A stretch of 64,000 nt of DNA from Uloborus plumipes (GCA_038373865.1 JAXGGA010002989.1:1-64000); one strand, 5' to 3'. Shown: positions 1-11,574, counted from the first letter of the stretch. Notes: a model not told the origin generated them from the letters alone. Program-made: numbers and translations.

Positions 1-175
1 GTAAAACATTTTCTAGCTAAAATGTACCAAGTATTTCACTGCATACATATGTATAAGCTAGTCTTTCCATATCTATAAACTAATCTTAAGATGTATTTTG
101 ATGTTATCTAAATTCAATGTACTCAAAAAACCTAAATGTATTGCAAAAGTATAGATTTGGCTGAATGGGCCACTA

Positions 176-1074
176 TGTCATGGTAATGAATGGGCCACCT
201 ATAAATATTGTTTTTCTTCCTTTTCTTTGGATTTTCGCATTAATATGAAACACAACTGACTGTCATAGATAAAGATTACTGTCGTCAAAATAGGTTTGTA
301 GTAACTTCTAAATATAATTTACAGATCTATATTATATTCCTATAGTACAATAGACCTCTGGTCGCAGTGCGTGGCTTGAAAAAGACCCCCTCTCTCCTTC
401 ATATTATATTCCTCACAGTACAATTTCATTTTCTTTCTTGGTAACTTAAGTTAGATATTTCTTATTCCCGATGTCTAGTAAGTTTAAAAAAAAAAAATTG
501 GATTTTGACAAGTTTAAAAATGAAGATGAAGTTTTCGAAAGTGATTTTTAATATTATTTTTGAAATGTATAAATTTTGTTAAATCATAGTGTGTATTATC
601 TGTTATTTTTTTATATATATTTGATGTTATTTAGTTTTTACAATCTCATTATTTAGTCATTTTTCTGCTACAATTGGTATGCTTCCGTTTTATTTTAATT
701 GCATCAGTTTTTATGTTTATATAATTTTAAATCAGTATGATTTTGTATCATCATGTCAAGTGCCACATTTATTTTGTCATATTCAGCAAATAAAAGATTA
801 AATTCACATGTTTTCATTGAATTCATTTAGTGGCCCATTCATTACCTTCGATGGCCCATTCAACCCCATAGGTGGGGTTGAATGGGCCAAATTTCAAAAT
901 TTTTATTTTCTATTATAATTCATCATAGACAGGTGCTAATCCAACTTTTATGACTTTTTTAGATAGCCAGATAAGTAAAGTAACTAAAACACCAATTTAG
1001 AGTTAAAACAAAGTGTTAGAAAAAAATACAAAAATTCAAAACCAAAAAGTGGCCCATTCATTACCACTCTCCCC
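176..1074. mobile_element. Non-autonomous TA-flanked element with GGCCCATTCA motifs
   Basis: The left end reads GGTAATGAATGGGCCAC, and the right end carries the same sequence inverted (GTGGCCCATTCATTACC). Both sides are bounded by TA (174-175 and 1075-1076), as expected for a Tc1/mariner/pogo-type insertion. The motif GGCCCATTCA or its complement recurs just outside the left end (about 162-171) and at about 190, 832, 851, 885 and 1051, and the 850-893 pair forms a small inverted repeat. The interior is AT-rich and has no reading frame of note. The class (pogo/Tigger-like) is inferred only from the TA duplication and the end style. The exact outer bases of the left end are less certain than those of the right. 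Confidence 0.55.
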
Positions 1075-1076
1075 TA

Positions 1077-2793
1077 CATGGGCTTCGAAATAGAACTAAG
1101 CAATATCTCTTTAACAGCGAATGAGAACTACCTTTCTCGCTATCTGAACCACTCTATTTGAACCTGCAAATAAATACCTGTGGATTACTTGAGTGAAGTC
1201 CAGTTATCTATATTACAGGTTCAAAAAGTTGACAAATGTCGCTAAGCTTGTCTCAATTCGGCAATTTTTTGCCAAATTCAGTGCCAAAAATAGAAAAAAA
1301 AAAAAGATGCCAGAAGGCAATATTTTGCAAATTTGATGCATGATATCGGTTTGGTAAAATGGACTAAAAAGAATCCATTTTAAAACTTAATTGCAATTTT
1401 ATCTTCTTAGATAAAATTTCAAAAATATGATTTTCATAGATTGCAAAGGCACATGACATTTAGCAATTTTAGAGGGATTCCCTGTAGCCCAGCAACATAT
1501 GCATGCTATTTATTTTTCATTTCTTGTAAGTAACAACAATGGTTTTCCTATATTCAATATCTGTTACTTCTTCAGATGTACAATAATTCTTACTCTTCTT
1601 ATAAAAGAAGTGCTCCTATTATTTTTTTTAACTCCGCTTTCTCTCTCATATATATACATATATATCTGTATCAAACTTTAGGGTGATGATTTAAATTTTT
1701 ACAATTTAGTAATATCGGTATAGTTATTGCTCATATTCATCACAGGTAAATTATTTTGATTCCAAGAATTTAATCAAATCTTCATCACAATTCTCTTAAC
1801 TGTAGAATATTTATGTTTTCGAGTTGCTCGGTGACTTTACTGAGAATTTCTCTCTCTCTCTCTCTTTTACCCTGTTTCCAGGTATCGGTACAATCTACTT
1901 ACACCGATAATGAAAAAACAAAACTGAATTCAGTTTGTGCACGTGCCCCGTAAACTCCATTCAATTCTTAGCGGTCCGAATTGTTTTCTGGGAATCATGT
2001 CGTATGAACTCTTCTTCGATTCTTTGGAATATCTTACAGAATCGATTACACCCGGAAATTTATCGGAGAGAGCCATGTTGATATAATCGGAAGTAAAAGC
2101 TGGTAAAATGCCGCAACACACTGAGCCGAGTGAGCTTCGGCTGCTGAATAATTCATACCGCTAGAAATTCAAATAATGGCGAGGCTCCCTTTTTTGTAAC
2201 ACGTGAACGTTTTATAGATCTGAATGGGTAGAGTGTACGCCCATTCCACCGCTACCCCTCGATAAAAAAGTAACGAACTGCATCTACAGTTGTGCCGATT
2301 TGTTTCACATCTTGCGAGGCCTTCCTGAATATCAATGCATCTTAATTTGCTCTTACCGACGAAACTTGCGCTTTTCTGCATTGATCTATTGGTTGCGATA
2401 TGCGACGCCGTATCGCAACCGAAATGAAAACACACAATAAAAATTCACTTTCATATTTAGTTCGTTCTTTCTTTTCGCAATAAACATGGCAGGGATGGGA
2501 AATTAAACTGTAGCGTTGATGCATTGGTTCATTTATAAAACATTGAGTCGTGTTTTATTTGTTCTTGCATTTTAAAATGACGGTATGGAGTCGATTCATT
2601 TTGTAAAAGCTACGGAATTGATTTTTAAAACAAAAATGACTGTTTCGTGACAGGAATGCAGAAGTTGCCTTTCGATAGTTTTCTTAATGCAACAGCAAAT
2701 TTTTAAAAGTCATTTTGAATGTTATAGCACTGTGCGTTACAATAATTACAAGTCATTAAAATACAGAATTACGATATCCCATACATGTCTAGT
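1077..2793. other. No gene seen; GC-richer island at 1950-2450
   Basis: This is mostly AT-rich sequence with a short (CT)n run near 1849-1864. The part from about 1950 to 2450 is clearly richer in G+C than its surroundings. It contains a perfect 10-bp inverted repeat with a 10-nt loop (2391-2420). The open frames here (63, 88 and 60 codons on the minus strand) overlap one another and match nothing I recognise. The island could be regulatory DNA or an unrecognised exon. Confidence 0.4.
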
Positions 2794-2808
2794 TGTGATA
2801 CATTTGTG
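2794..2808. repeat. Left target-site duplication of the SINE
   Basis: TGTGATACATTTGTG matches 3048-3062 exactly and brackets the SINE. Confidence 0.75.
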
Positions 2809-3047
2809 GGCCAAGGGACTTGATTGGTAAGGCGTCAGTCTCGTAATTGGAAATTCCCGAGTTTGATGCCAGTCGATTAAGGATCCTACGTGTTCACTAA
2901 TGTAGACTGGGGCTTGTTAAACATTTTTGTGGTCATTAAGTCATCCAAGGCTCCTGGTCTGGATCAAAAAACCTAGCTCTCTTCGGAGCCCCATCTAACT
3001 GAATAAACCACGTGAGGGAATAGGTGCGGGGGATCCTGAAGAGAGGG
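2809..3047 (+). mobile_element. tRNA-derived SINE with target-site duplication
   Basis: The first 65 bases look like a tRNA head. An A-box-like stretch (TTGATTGGTAAGGCGTC, near 2820) is followed about 30 bases later by a B-box-like stretch (GAGTTTGATGCCAG), as in RNA polymerase III internal promoters. The body then continues for about 170 bases into a non-tRNA tail. The element is bracketed by a perfect 15-bp direct repeat, TGTGATACATTTGTG, at 2794-2808 and 3048-3062. That is the signature of LINE-mediated target-primed insertion. It ends in a GA-rich tail (about 3036-3047) rather than poly(A). The perfect duplication suggests a fairly young insertion. I cannot name the SINE family or its partner LINE. 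Confidence 0.75.
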
Positions 3048-3062
3048 TGTGATACATTTGTG
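3048..3062. repeat. Right target-site duplication of the SINE
   Basis: TGTGATACATTTGTG matches 2794-2808 exactly. Confidence 0.75.
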
Positions 3063-3527
3063 ACATGTTACTTGTAATGTCTTTATGTAACGTCGCTACA
3101 ACAATAAATTCTTATCAGTCGCTTTGCGAGATTTCGAAGATGTGTCTGCATCGTCACTTTATGACATCACTTAAAAATGACATTTGTTACTGGTTGCAAC
3201 CTGTTAATGACTTAGCAGTGATGCTTTGGGACCGTCATGCAACGGGGTGCCTTATGCGAACGTTACGCTACTTTCTCATAAGGTGCAGTTAAAGTCAATA
3301 CCACCTTTCTTCCGCAATTAACTTGTAAAATGACAGAAACTCATATTTTATTGGTAATATAAAGTAAAACTTTATACCCATAATAAAAATGGAATGTTGA
3401 CAAAGCATTAAACCACGAATATCTAAAATAAATCTCGTAGTATTTTACAGATATATTTTAAATAATTTTCAAGTATTAAAAATATCAAAAAACATAATTA
3501 AAATATGTAAATTGTATAAAAAACGAT

Positions 3528-5146
3528 GGTATCCTGTAAAAAAAATTAAAAATTGTCTTGTTTATCGCACAGTATCTACAAGATCCTTATATTGTAAACA
3601 GTGGTAAACTTTCAAAGCACATAATTCCCTAAGTATTTGCCGTGAATCTTTCTAAGCGTAAGCATACAATAAATGGAAATTGTTGAAATTCAGCCGATCG
3701 GCCCGTCATCTTGGAAGGCGATCAGTTCGGGCAAGGGAAGCGAGGTCTAAAGGCAAGCTGGATTCTGTGATAAACTATCGTCGTTTTTGTCACGTGTCGC
3801 GTCACAGCATCCCCATCCGTTTTCAACAAGCTCCGAGCATCCCGTTAATGATCCGTCCTATGCCCCAGATGTGTCTTCCTACAGTAATATAGTAATGATA
3901 GTAATACAAGTAATGTAGTAACAGGCAAATTAAAAATATTAGAAAAAATAATTAAAAACGGAATACATGCTATAAGAAAAGATGTTACTTCTAAAATGGA
4001 TAAATACTATAAGAAACTATATTTTATCCTAAAACGAATAAATGGTATAAGAAACTATATTTTCCTAAAATGAATAAATGATATAAGAAACGGTGTTATC
4101 CTATAAAAAATTTAAAAATTGTCGTTTTTCTCACATTGTATCTACAAGATCCTCAGATTGTTAACAGCGGTAAATCTTCAAGCTCATTACTCTCCAAATA
4201 TTTGCCGTGAATCATTCTAAGCGTAAGCATACAATAAATGGAAATTGTTGAAATTCAGCCGATCGGAATTCAGCCATCTTGGAAGGCGATCAGTTCGGGC
4301 AAGGGAAGCGAGGTCTAAAGGCAAGCTGGATTCTGTGATAAACTATCGTCGATTTTGTCCACTGGGTTAAGCTCTGCGTCACAGCATCCCCATCCGTTTT
4401 TAACAAGCTCCGAGCATCCCGTTAATGCTCTGTCCTACGTCACAGAGTGTAGTTAGATGCTCCTACTGTACTGTAGGGAACTACCACTACAGTAATGTAG
4501 TAATACTAATGTAATAACAATAGTAATGATAGTAAAAATAATAATGTAGCAGCAGGTATTAAAAATATCAGAAAAAATAACTAAAAAAGGAATCCATGCA
4601 ACGAGAAACGATGTTACCCAAAATGTATAAAATGTATATTAAACAATTTTATCTTAAAATAAATAAATGGTATATTAAACAATTGTATCCTAAAATGAAT
4701 AAATGGTATAAGAAACGATATAATCCTAAAATGAATAAATGATATTATCCTAAAATGAATAATGATATTATATAATGATATTAAATGATAAAAAATAAAA
4801 ACTGTCGTGTTTTATAGATTGTAACTACAAGATCCTCAGATTGTTAACAGCGGTAAATCTTCAAGCTCATTATTCTCCAAATATTTGCCGTGAATCATTC
4901 TGAGCGTAAGCACACAATAAATGGAAATTGTTGAAATTCAACCGATCGGCCCTCCATCTTGGAAGGCGATCAGCTCGGGCAAGGGAAGCGAGGCCTAAAG
5001 GCAAGCTGGATTCTGTGATATACTATCGTCGATTTTGTCCACTGGGCTAAGCTCTCCGTCACAGCATCCCCATCCGTTTTCAACAAGCTCCGAGCATCCC
5101 GTTAATGCTCCGTCCTACGTCCCAGAGGTGTCTCCCTACAGTAATT
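3528..5146. repeat. Three tandem copies of a 570-680 bp unit
   Basis: A conserved core of about 330-370 bp occurs three times in the same orientation. The shared landmark CTACAAGATCC lies at 3576, 4142 and 4825, giving spacings of 566 and 683 bp. The core is moderately GC-rich (landmarks CTTGGAAGGCGATCAG and CAAGCTGGATTCTGTGATA). Between cores lies a fast-evolving AT-rich minisatellite with units resembling AAATGAATAAATGGTATAAG, at about 3990-4100 and 4615-4790. The copies differ by small indels and substitutions that break any common reading frame, so I see no protein. It could be a satellite-like array or an amplified non-coding RNA or regulatory block. Confidence 0.8.
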
Positions 5147-5169
5147 AGGCGGAAGGCCGTAACGATGGC

Positions 5170-6650
5170 GAGTGATTGGGAATAAATCTGGAATAAATTT
5201 GAACTCGAAATGAATGTGGTCGATTTGGTACATGAGATCTGAGAGCTTTTAAATAGTGCGTGTTTAATCTGGACATCCGGCCATCGATTTCTCGGTTCTT
5301 GAGATTCATATCAATATCCGGTACACTTCTCCTGAACTAACTGTTGATATCCAATCACTGAGAGAAAGCTTGAATGTATTCTTTTTTAGCTTCGTATAAA
5401 TATTTTTTTGTTATTATAAAGCTTCAGCCAATATCTATTACTGATATAATGATAAATGTATACATGTGCCAAGTACAGACTGCAAAACAATGGATAAAAA
5501 ATTTAGGGAAATGTTAATATTTTTGGAAGAAACATGAAGCCACAATGTAAGTAAAATTACTTATTACAATTTTGACTGCTGTAAAACATAGCTTTAACGG
5601 TTTTGAATTCTTCTTTTTATCTATTGAAATTAATTCCGTAAAAATCAGTGACCCCCAAACTGCCAAGTGATATTTTCTGATAACCATACACAAATGTGTC
5701 TGTTTCTCTTCAAAAATAAATAAATAAATAAATAAATAAATAAAACATGAACTACTTTTCGGCCTGACATAAGTCCAAAAATATATAAAAGCTTGAAACA
5801 AACGATCTACTTTTATTGTATTTTAATTCTGCTATACGTTGGTAAATTTTATCCTCTTTCTGTTACGGCATTCTTCTCTGTTTCTCTGGTTACTAGCCAA
5901 AAAGAGAGAGATTAAAGAGCCGTCAGAGGTTCCGAGAAACAAAGCATATTTCAGAAATATATTTAGTCATATTTCCAGCTTAGCCTTAGCCCAATATAGT
6001 TTCTACCCAAAATGCTCATTTAAATAGTTTCACACCTAGAATTATCTGAATTTGTGATATTTTGTCAATTTCCACATAATTCAAACTAAACAACAGCTTT
6101 AAAACAAATGAAAACGACGGATTTCGGAAATATTTTCGGTAATGCATTTTTTTCTCTGCAAATAAATTAGTATGTGAATATACGGAGTTTCTAACTGAAG
6201 TTATTAATATTATATAGTAGTATTTAAGCTCCATAGTTGAGAAGATTGTACAAACATTAAACTTCAATGTGTGGAAACTATTTAGTAGATTACTCGAAAT
6301 TGATAATATCACAAACAATTAATATATAAATAAATAAATAAATAAATGTAAACAGAATTTCAAATTTTTTTCTTTGTTGTTACAAATTGAGTAATTTTTA
6401 CAGAAAAGTTAATATTCAACAATATATATACTTCTTTTTACACAATGTACTTCGTTTAGTAATTTAGAGAATAGTGGAGTTTAGAATTTTTTTTTTATAT
6501 TTAACATTATTTTTCGATACCTAATTGTTAAACAGCTTTATTCTTAATCCAGTTTATGAAATTATCTTTTGGCATTATTGAAGTGTTTTCTGCGAATATC
6601 ATCTGCAAACTAATATTACTACCATGCTTGATGTTAAAAATTATACATAA
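5170..6650. other. No gene seen; AT-rich with (TAAA)n
   Basis: Short (TAAA)n arrays lie at about 5716-5743 and 6324-6345. The open frames of up to 100 codons are AT-rich chance frames with no recognisable motif. Confidence 0.4.
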
Positions 6651-6711
6651 TAGTGATTGGAAATTTAATGATGGTAACTATCTATTTTAATTTGACACAT
6701 GGCAGCTAGTT

Positions 6712-6893
6712 TTACAGTACTTCAATATAGTCACCAGGATTGCGTTTAACTCATTTCATACGGTGTGGAACTCGTAAGACACCTGTAGTAACACCTGTTC
6801 TGTATGTTGTTCGAATGAAGCCATCTGCTGTTGCATGAATATCTGGAACAGTTCTGAAGCTAATGCCATGACATAATGCCATGTGGTTCTTTC
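6712..6893 (-). pseudogene. Mariner transposase, C-terminal fragment (left arm)
   Basis: Read on the minus strand, this stretch encodes about 60 residues ending at the natural stop (complement of 6712-6714). It includes HGISFRTVPDIHAT and NPGDYIEVL. These match the end of mariner (DD34D) transposases, where a segment like GIRFRTVPEI is followed by an NAGDYFEGL-type terminus. One internal stop sits just before the NPGDYIE segment, and the catalytic core is absent. It is the mirror partner of the fragment at 6935-7132 and cannot make an active enzyme. Confidence 0.75.
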
Positions 6894-6934
6894 CTATTAG
6901 GAGTTAAGTTACTTACTAGGGCTAACGAGTTTAT

Positions 6935-7132
6935 GACTATAATTTAATTTCGAAGATGAAGGAACAACTTCATGGCATTCGCTTCAAAACTGTTCTAGCG
7001 ATTTTTACTACAGTAGACCACTTCATTCAAACTATTGCCAAAACAGGTGCTATTTATACATGTGTCTTACCAGTTCCATATCGTTAGACACGGGCTGCAC
7101 ACAATCCTGGTGACTACAACAAAGTGCTCTAA
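6935..7132 (+). pseudogene. Mariner transposase, C-terminal fragment (right arm)
   Basis: The frame starting near 6935 reads DYNLISKMKEQLHGIRFKTV and continues to NPGDYNKVL with a stop at 7130-7132. KMKE..HGIRFKTV and NPGDY are hallmarks of the C-terminus of mariner transposases. The leading D of DYN probably corresponds to the last catalytic aspartate of the DD34D triad. One in-frame stop lies about 14 codons before the end. Upstream sequence loses the frame, so only a tail survives. With its inverted partner it forms the foldback described for 6651-7204. Confidence 0.78.
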
Positions 7133-7204
7133 AATGATGGCATGTGTAGCTTTTGTATTGAATGTAAATACATAGTTGCCGCAATTAAAGTTCCAACTCT
7201 CGTA

Positions 7205-9644
7205 TAAAGTATTGTTATAAAGAGAAAAAATATAGTACTAGCAGAATGTTGTAACCAGAAAAAAAGAAAATTCCCTAATAGTAATTTGCTTCAAACATTG
7301 ATTTTTTCTCTAAAATCCAAGACCTTAAGACAACACAAACAAACAAGCAAAGTATGCAAAACTACTATTTGATTCAGTTTAAAAAACCTCAATACAATTA
7401 TTTATTTCAAGATTTAATAACTGCTTTACGAAAAAAAGGAAATAAAGAAGAAATTCAATTAAAAAGCTAGAATTCAAAACAAACGGAATAATGCGCTAAA
7501 GAATGCTTCTGACAACTAACGTGATGTGTTTCCCCTAAGGTACTGGCTTTGTGTTTCATTGCCCTAATGATACATCCTCCTCGTCACAATGTCTGTAAGT
7601 TTTAAAAAATGTGTTACAGTGAATCAAAAACTTGAAAGCTGAAGTGATTTATTGTTTTAAAGTTATGAATAATATTAACCAACTTTTAAATCACCAAGAA
7701 GTAGGATTATTTGTTTCAGTTTGACAATGGTTTTTATCCTGGAGACATACAAGTCACAAATTAATTCGAGTAATTTGATAGTGACCTTGCTATATTAAAT
7801 TTCATAAGTGCGAATGAGTATTTAGGTTTAAGAATTTTATTTAAAAAAATTAAATTTGTTATTTCTTGCTCTCAATTTTTCAGTTATGCACGAATTTAAA
7901 TTACGTACATAACTTTATCAGAAAATACAGTAAAATCCCGTGCAAATGAACTTCAGAGAACCATTTTGTTTCCTTTCTAACTTGAATTTCGTTTTAATGA
8001 AATTCAAGCACAGTAATGGCAATTAAAATGGCACTGAACATTGATTTCGTTAAAATGAACGTTTCGCGTTATATTTTAAATATTAGTGATTTTTTACTGT
8101 ATAACTATGAATTAGTACCTTAAAATATTATGATGTGTCATTGATATTTCTACGTGAGCGAAATATTTTCGATTTAATTGAAATTTATAATGAAAATACC
8201 GACATTGAATTCAGTACTTACCTTCAAAACGCGGAAAATTTTCTGTTAACCAAAGATTCAACAAATCTGGAGAAAAAAAGTTATAAATTTATAATTTAAT
8301 GGTACAGTTTTTGAAGAAAGGCTTTTTTTTTTTGAAATATAGAAATGATTTGTTGCTCTGTGTTAATTTTAAAATTAGTTCTTAACTAAATGCATTTCTT
8401 AATTTACATTTAAGTCCGCTATGATTTATTCATTTTGCTAGTATTTTCTTTTGTAAGCAGTTGTTTTGAAGTCTGTCAGAGAAATATGCCTATAAGTCAC
8501 CATGGGAAGGAATATCAGATATAAATTAAATTTGAGCGAGAAATACTTTGCATCAGCTTTAATGGCACTCTCAAAGGAATAATTATAGATCAATTCGAAT
8601 TTTATCATAACCATATCCTTTGCGCTCCATGAACTTCTGTAAGAGTTGCCTCTCAAGCGGAACTTGGGGAGCTGTAAAAAAAACCATACCGACGTCAAAA
8701 TACTAAAACAATTATGAACCGTTAATTTGAGCTGACAAATATAAGGCAGCTAACCGATAAAATTGGACCAAACAACTGTCATTTGAGCATTCCCTCTTGC
8801 GTTATTTCGGAATAGATCTGCCCCAAGAATTGTCGGTTTATTAAGCAGGTGACGTCCGCACTCCGTGTGCGCTGTAATTACGAATGACAAACAAGTAACC
8901 TCGTAATTAGTCCAGTTCTGTGAAAAGTTACTTCCGTCGAATCTCCCCACCCCCTCCCCCCACCCCCCAGAAAGCGATGTCTTTGCCGGAGTCGAGGGGT
9001 TTTGGAATTGCCTTCGTAGAATAATAATTTAGTTACGCCCGGATCCGTAATTGGTACGAAAACGTGGAAACCGAGTCCACGCCAACCACTCCAGGGAAAT
9101 CGTATAATTATCACGACAGAGCGAACAAAAATTGAATGCTGTCGGGAGTTTGAGTGGGGGTGGTGGATAGTCCCTTTGATCGGTCGCGCAGAATGGACTA
9201 CTGACAGCACGTGCATAAAATATTCCGCCGAGATAATTACTTTCGAGAAATATCTTTACTCGAGTTACTTTTGATTAGGCTGGAATTAACTTTGAGCTGC
9301 ATCAGAAGCGAAAAGTTTGCTCTTGAAAGAGCTTTTTTTTCTTTATTTTTTTTAATCTTTTAAGTTCTTAATAGCGCGCTTTTTGTAACATTTCGGGAGT
9401 TTCAAATGAATGAGCCAACTTATTTAGATGGACTAAAGCACTTTAGAACTTAGTATTTTATTTGACTAATGCTAAAATTTTATGGATAATTTCATATCAA
9501 CACTTAGTTGGGTTTTGCAATTCCCTCAGGAAGCTCGTGGGGTGGGTTAGCGAGTAATTTTTCAGAAGATTGGGTTTTCACTTATATGAATATATGTATG
9601 TGTATGTAGAATGTGTATGTGTGCACGCGTGTGTACACTGTACA
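7205..9644. other. No gene seen; GC-rich island 8880-9230
   Basis: The sequence is AT-rich to about 8870. The block 8880-9230 is then strikingly richer in G+C and includes a C-run region (8947-8969). A 112-codon minus-strand frame covers it, but the translation is low-complexity (a GGGGRGWG stretch) and resembles no family I know. A (TG)n-like patch lies near 9590-9635. Confidence 0.4.
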
Positions 9645-9888
9645 CTGTTAAAACTGGTGAAACGTTGTAGCACCAGCGGCACACCCTGAAGGGTGACACT
9701 TGACTCTCTATGGCAGCCTTGAAGGTGACATTTGGCTCCTTAGGGTCCTGTGGGTCACCCATGGGGTGCCATAAGACGCCCATAGGGTGCCACATGGAGA
9801 TAAATGGCACCTTCAAGGGTCCCATAGGGAGTCCAGTGGCACCCCTTCGGGCTGCCGCTGGTGCTACAACGTTTCTCCCTTAAAGTTG
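9645..9888. mobile_element. Short GC-rich MITE with about 40 bp inverted ends
   Basis: The left end contains AACGTTGTAGCACCAGCGGC (9661-9680) and the right end its inverted partner, GCCGCTGGTGCTACAACGTT (9853-9872). The match extends outward through GTGAAACG versus GAGAAACG and inward through ACCCTGAAGGGTG versus CACCCCTTCGGG. The interior repeats GGGTGCCA/GGGTGACA-like motifs, for example near 9691, 9765 and 9786. It is far more GC-rich than its flanks. There is no coding potential. I could not fix a target-site duplication, so the outermost bases are approximate. Confidence 0.7.
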
Positions 9889-11153
9889 CCTTGTGCAACA
9901 TGTAGTTTTAATAGCGTAGTCAAATTGGAATACATCCCCTATCTAGTTAAATCTCGTAGGTAATACGCTTAAGCGTTTAATCGGATAATAAATTCGTTGC
10001 GAAAATATACAAACGTGCCTCTTTTTAAAGAATTGCAACGGTACGTGCATTGGCCAAGAGATGAAAAACAAGAGTACCAAGCATAACTAACAGCAGTTTC
10101 CAACTGATAAAAATGGCTAGGACAAGTTTTAAATAATTCCACTTATAGATCACCAGAGTATAGGAAGCATATAAATAACGTAGAATTATTAGACTTAGAG
10201 AGAAAAATAAAGGCTTGTTGAAATGGACGCGGATGTTTTTATTTTTTCCGTAAATAAAAAAATGAGTTTAATTTTCAATAAATGTGTCCATTTATTATTA
10301 GACTGCTTTTACACGATTAATGCCCTATGAAGCAAATTCTACAAAATATTTTGTCTTTTTATTTTTCTTATAGTACTCACAATCGTTTGAAAGAGAGGCT
10401 ATAAATGCTCTTAAAATATGCATAAAGTACAGCCAGGTGTATAAATTATCCTCTTTATGTCATTAAAATTCGACCAATGCATCGTTCATACGTGACTAAA
10501 TAGAGCATTAAGCGTAAAAAATATTCATGGAAATTTTGGTTAAAAAGTTTTGCCGTTAAATATTTATTCATTGTTGGCTTGAACACGCACTCTAGTTGTG
10601 CAAAACATTAGAATCCACTTGCTCTCGTGCGAGTCCTATCTCTTTTTATTCTGGAAAGTATTTCACTCAAATTGTTTATAACAAAAGAAGGCACGTTATT
10701 CCATCTGGTTTGTCGTTACGAATGACAAATAGCTCTCACATTTGGTTCACAAATTTCTAAGAAATGATTTTTTTTTTTTTGATTGTGGATATATTTTTTG
10801 GCTCAAGTACTACAAAATCATGAAAGGACTTTCAGGAATCTCTGACTAAACAAAACACTTGTATTTATTTACTTATTTTATGCAGCATTATATCCATAAC
10901 ATGCTTTCAATTCTTGGAATTTTCATATATTTATCGTGCTATTTTACAAAGGGTTAAACATTGTCCATCTAAATAAGATTTGTCGTAAAATAAGCTACTA
11001 TAGATGAAAATATAATATAGACTCTTATTTTTTGCATACGTTATTGGTATGAAACCAGATAAGCAATAAGTAAATAAAAACATAATCTAGGGTGATGGTT
11101 TTAACCCCTGTGAGACTTGTACCCGGGGGGGGGGGGGTCAAGGACGTTGTGAA
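9889..11153. other. No gene seen
   Basis: AT-rich sequence without recognisable genes or strong repeats. A G homopolymer tract (11125-11137) lies just before the next element. Confidence 0.4.
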
Positions 11154-11574
11154 TGTACTGCAAAAAATAAGTTGTTGTTTTTACAGTATAGAACTGAAAG
11201 CAGAGGTTTCAGTTTCAAACTGTTCAATCGCAGTAATAAACTGTAAAACTAGCAACTTTACAGTGTATTACTGTAAAACTAGCAATTTTACAGTTTACTA
11301 CTGTAAAATTAGCAATTTTACAGTTCATCACCATAAAGTTAGCTATATTATACCGTAAAAACGACAGCGTAATACTGGCAGCAGAAGTTCCAGTTTAAAA
11401 CTGTAAAATGCACAGTAATAAACAGTAAAGCTAGCTGATTTACAGTGTCTTACTGTAAACTAGCAATTTTAGTTTACTCTTGTAAAATTAGCAATTTTTC
11501 TAGTTTATTACTGTAAATTTACAATAAAATTAGCTGTATTATAGTGTAAAAACAACATTCATTTTTTACAGTGT
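11154..11574 (+). mobile_element. CACTGTAAAAA-type quasi-palindromic element, copy A
   Basis: The element starts TACTGCAAAAAATAAG and ends with ATTTTTTACAGTGTG, a terminal inverted repeat of the type CACTGTAAAAAA. Inside, short units such as TTACTGTAAAATTAGC and AATTTTACAGTTTA alternate. The interior is therefore a string of overlapping small inverted and direct repeats. A unique landmark, GGCAGCAGAAGTTCCAGTTT (about 11379), is shared with copies B, C and D. There is no protein-coding capacity. It looks like a MITE whose interior has expanded by duplication of its own terminal motif. Confidence 0.75.

Larger units (their letters stand above)
6651..7204. mobile_element. Foldback made of two mariner 3' ends
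   Basis: The two halves are imperfect inverted copies of each other. Each carries a mariner terminal sequence followed by the C-terminal coding region of a mariner transposase. The right end reads, inward on the minus strand, ACGAGAGTTGGAACTTTAAT, a terminal repeat type I recognise from arthropod mariners. The left end is more decayed. Both halves share the landmark GTCACCAGGATTG near the transposase stop. Both transposase C-termini therefore point outward and the N-terminal two thirds is missing. This suggests head-to-head rearrangement or abortive transposition of two copies. Confidence 0.8.

Noticed and set aside
2809..2880. Functional tRNA gene
   Set aside because: The A/B boxes are present, but the acceptor and anticodon arms do not fold properly. 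The target duplication and tail show it is a SINE.
3541..5146. CRISPR-like array
   Set aside because: Units are hundreds of bases long with AT-rich minisatellite spacers, in a eukaryotic context. Nothing resembles CRISPR repeats or cas genes.
8878..9216. 112-codon minus-strand frame as a gene
   Set aside because: The translation is biased by C/G-runs and shows no known motif. A GC-rich stretch has few stops by chance.
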